Below are positions 60,870 through 64,000 of a stretch of 64,000 bases of DNA, piece after piece. Every line of letters begins with the position of its first letter. Positions within the stretch are counted from its first letter, which is position 1. The DNA comes from Meandrina meandrites (Eukaryota; Cnidaria; Anthozoa; Scleractinia; Meandrinidae): positions 39,163,695-39,227,694 of the forward strand of contig OY855905.1 in assembly GCA_963693305.1 (NCBI GenBank), given 5' to 3'. A program made the translations under genes and the position numbers. The notes below the pieces were generated by a model that was given only the letters and a program-made list of their open reading frames with translations, had not been told where the DNA came from and did not search any database.

Positions 60870-62320
60870 GGGTGTTACTAAACAGAGTAACGGAGTAACG
60901 AGTAACGAGTAACGGAGTAACGAGAAACCGAGTAACGGGAAAAAAATTCCATAGGTAAAAAAAAAATACAAATTCTAAAAAAAAAATTACAAATCAAGCC
61001 TTGGAGTAATTTCATCGATAACACGACTACATGACAACCTTTTGTTGCAATGCACAACGGCCGAGAGGATTTTCGCGCTAAAAATGTCAAGTGACTGCGT
61101 CTCACTCAGTCAGAGCATGGCTCGCCTCGGGGAAGGTAAGAGTTTTTTTCTCTCTTTTTATCGCTCATATTTGTGGAACAGCCGATATAGTCCGCAATAA
61201 TTACAAAAGCAATGAAGAAAGATGCTGTTTGGGCTGCCTTATTAAGGGTTATGGACTGTTTTCTTTGCCGGTTTTCCTGCCACTTTCACTGTTTGTTTTT
61301 GATTACCTCCAATTGGGCTTTCTGCCTAGTATAATTTCTCTCCATCAAGACAACAGATGATTACGATATCATTATTATATCGGATAACTCGGGAGATGAA
61401 GGTAACAGTATTTTATAATTGTCTTTATCGTTGCCACTGCAGGTCTCCTTTGAGGCATTTGCGGAAACATCCGTGTTCATAAAACAAACACCATGCAAGG
61501 AATTCGAAGATACTATAAATAGACTGGGACTTTTATTTGGTACAACGTCCGTTAGGTTGGATTTCTGTGTTACTTATAAATTACAAATTGTTTTACCGAT
61601 CAAATTGTAACCATTATGGCCGAGTGGATAACACATATTCGACTTTAGTACTATATTTTCATGATTAAATTATCGCGGTAAATATTCCCATCGGCGCCAA
61701 CTTCAGACAGAGTTAATGCACGAAAAACTAAAAATACCATGACCGATATCCCTCGTTGAACTCCAAACCTTAAGTTCTTAATTCACATCTATTGCAGAAA
61801 CTGAATTAAATAAAGAAATGTTGGTATTCCGGCCATATATTTTTTTATGCGTTGCGCGACCTTTTTCCTATATTTCGATAAGACGATAAGCCTAAAAACA
61901 TTTAGCCTGCAAGCAGGCTCTCGTATACTCAAAGTGGTTGTGGAATCGATTTAAATTCCATCGCATGTTAGCTGCACTGAAAATAAAACGTCCTCGCTTA
62001 CAATATCGTCCGTTTTAACTTCAGAGTCGTCGAACAAGTACAACTCCAAATCAGGTAAAAGGGACAACGAGTCCGCCATTTGTTTTGCTTTCTTAATGCA
62101 GCCAACCGGAAAATACTGTTCCATTTGCCACACGGAATACCCGGAATTTCAATCCGGAACTCTAGGTCCTTATTTCTATGTTTTATTTGAACGTTATTAT
62201 TATTTTTTTTTTAGTATTTTTATTTTTTTTTTTACCTATGGAATTTTTTTCCCGTTACTCGGTTTCTCGTTACTCCGTTACTCGTTACTCGTTACTCCGT
62301 TACTCTGTTTAGTAACACCC
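60870..62320. mobile_element. MULE-like TIR element with 10-bp target duplication
   Basis: Terminal inverted repeats of about 118 bp (60870-60985 and 62203-62320) begin GGGTGTTACTAAACAGAG and contain GAGTAAC tandem words. GTCACGCAAG flanks both sides (60860-60869, 62321-62330). A 10-bp duplication with long TIRs fits Mutator-like elements. Interior ~1.2 kb without a transposase; a minus frame at 61951-62133 is acidic and unrecognised, perhaps captured host sequence. Confidence 0.75.
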
Positions 62321-62330
62321 GTCACGCAAG

Positions 62331-64000
62331 GTCTGCAAGGTTTATTGTAAAATTGCTAAACTTTCTATATGGAGAATAATACATGGGCGCGCGGAGATAT
62401 GAAATTTATCTTCGAGTTTCAAAAGGTGAATATTCCAAAGGTCATATCAGAACACGTGTTCTGATACGACATTTCTCAGTGGCCAAAATCCCTACAACAC
62501 ACTGTAGTTTATATAATAAAATCAATCATCATATAATCGTGGTATATTCTGTGATCTTCTGATCTAAAATTGTCATTTTGTTTTCAAACAGTGAGGAATA
62601 TACCGGCCTTATGTGTGTCCAAGTTTTTGGTCAGAAATAAATTCAAAAGAAAAAAGTATATTTCGTGGCTTTCGATGAATATATCAGTGTCCGCTCAGTC
62701 CGCTGAGACTACAGGCTCGACAAGTTTCCGCCGCTCTTTCGAGTCCAGCCTTTGAGACCGACCTTTGGGATATCTCCGTAACGCAAACGCGGTCAATACG
62801 TCTCCTCCTCACGGTCAAATAATAGATCAATGCGTCTCCTGCCCGAGAAAGGCGGATTTCAGTGTTTTGACCTCTGGCAGGTCAGGTTGCTAATATACAC
62901 GCCAGTGATGACACAAATTACTGGTGAATGTGTTACGGGGAGAATCGTACAATGCAACACCAGGAACAAGGACAGGTGGTAAAAATGCTTTCTGACAAAC
63001 GTCTGAAGATCGGTGTGAAATAGTCGGTCAGGCCTCGAATTTTTTCTTCACCTCTTAAACCGACATATACATCCTAGTTTTTAACAGCAAGTGAAAATAA
63101 TTGAGGTGAAGGACTTCTTATATAATGCGTTGTTAACAATGAGATCACGCCGCAACAACATGGCCTTAAGGTGGGTTGGTTGTTTTGTCAATGTTGTAAA
63201 CAAATGGGCTGAATTGGATAAACTTGTCACAATAAAAAACAAGACTAAACTAAAAAGCTATAAAACAAGGCCTGAGGCAATAAAAACAACAAATTATTTA
63301 ATTTGGAAACACGCCATAAATTAAATCGTTTACGCTATAGAACGTTTATCCTAGTGGAGCGGACAGAACAGCGCAAGTTAACATTTGTAGCCTGCGAATA
63401 AAGAAAACTGTGGTTTTGGATTTCTGTCATGGTGCCAAAGCAAAAATATCAGTAATCAGTGGTCTTAAAACTTTGCTTAAAGAGAAAAAAATATTCGGTC
63501 ACATCTTTAAAACAACACCTTAATTTATGACTGAAAATGGTTTAATTTAAAAGCGAAACGCGGAATTGCGTGAACGAATTATTGGTATGCGATTAATTTC
63601 TTTTCTTTAAACTAATTTATATATATTTTGGACATCCCTAATGCAGATCATTTCCAGGGACGTCTGCGGTTCAGTGTCTGGTGCTGCTTTTGGCTTCTGC
63701 AGATTTCTTTGTTTTTGTACAAGGTGGGCGTTAACACATTTGATAAAACAGAAAAGATAATTATAATTATGTGCTAAGCGTGTCATTATGCTCAATCGAA
63801 CTCGATCTATAACAGACTCTTATGTCAGTTCATGGTGAATGGCCCATGACCATCATAGGTAACGAATACTTATAAAATATCGAAACATTATACAATAAGA
63901 AGTTTTATTAATTGCAAAGCGATTGATATTTTCAAACGTCAAAAAAATAGATTAAGTTCTCTCTTGAGGTTCAGGATCTTTTTTAATGTGGAAACTATTA
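62331..64000. other. Right end, no gene seen
   Basis: AT-rich DNA with short frames only (for example 63091-63324 on the plus strand) that show neither splice signals nor known motifs. Confidence 0.4.

Overview
Eukaryotic DNA from an animal genome, most likely a cnidarian and probably a stony coral. The grounds are spliced genes with GT/AG introns, calcium-binding EGF arrays, APOL-like genes, Penelope-like retroelements (PLEs) and two tRNA-derived SINE types that I recognise from coral genomes. The species call rests on memory, not on a search.

Region 1-47,800 is a tandem array of five paralogous genes, all on the minus strand. I rebuilt each one by splice sites. All share one plan. Exon 1 encodes a short basic N-terminus plus a hydrophobic segment. 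Exon 2 encodes one EGF. Exon 3 is a large array of 6-18 calcium-binding EGFs. Exon 4 encodes two EGFs. A tiny last exon encodes a Ser/Ala-rich linker and a hydrophobic tail that ends the protein, like a GPI-attachment signal. All junctions are phase 1, so exons can be copied or lost without a frameshift. The copies differ accordingly: exon 4 is quadrupled in gene 4 and cut to half an EGF in gene 2, exon 3 reaches 18 EGFs in gene 5, gene 1 has a frameshifted tail, and gene 5 lacks the ATG. Each promoter holds a CCAAT box, a TATA-like element and an NF-kappaB-like motif. In gene 5 this block is present four times.

The array is loaded with mobile DNA. There is a 5'-truncated PLE in intron 1 of gene 2, and an inverted PLE pair with a 12-bp target-site duplication in intron 3 of gene 4. 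Older PLE fragments are shared by genes 1 and 2. SINEs, a hammerhead-ribozyme-like element and a tandem satellite-like repeat with hairpin ends are also present. The run of Ns at 37,001-37,200 is flanked by the same ~742-bp sequence on both sides and is probably a false gap.

Region 49,700-60,100 is a second cluster: three single-exon paralogues of a ~147-aa protein that looks like a UBC (E2-like) fold with a candidate catalytic Cys, interspersed with two APOL-like genes. Both families could relate to innate defence, but that is inference. The right end (60,100-64,000) holds a MULE-like TIR element with a 10-bp target duplication and no gene I can support.
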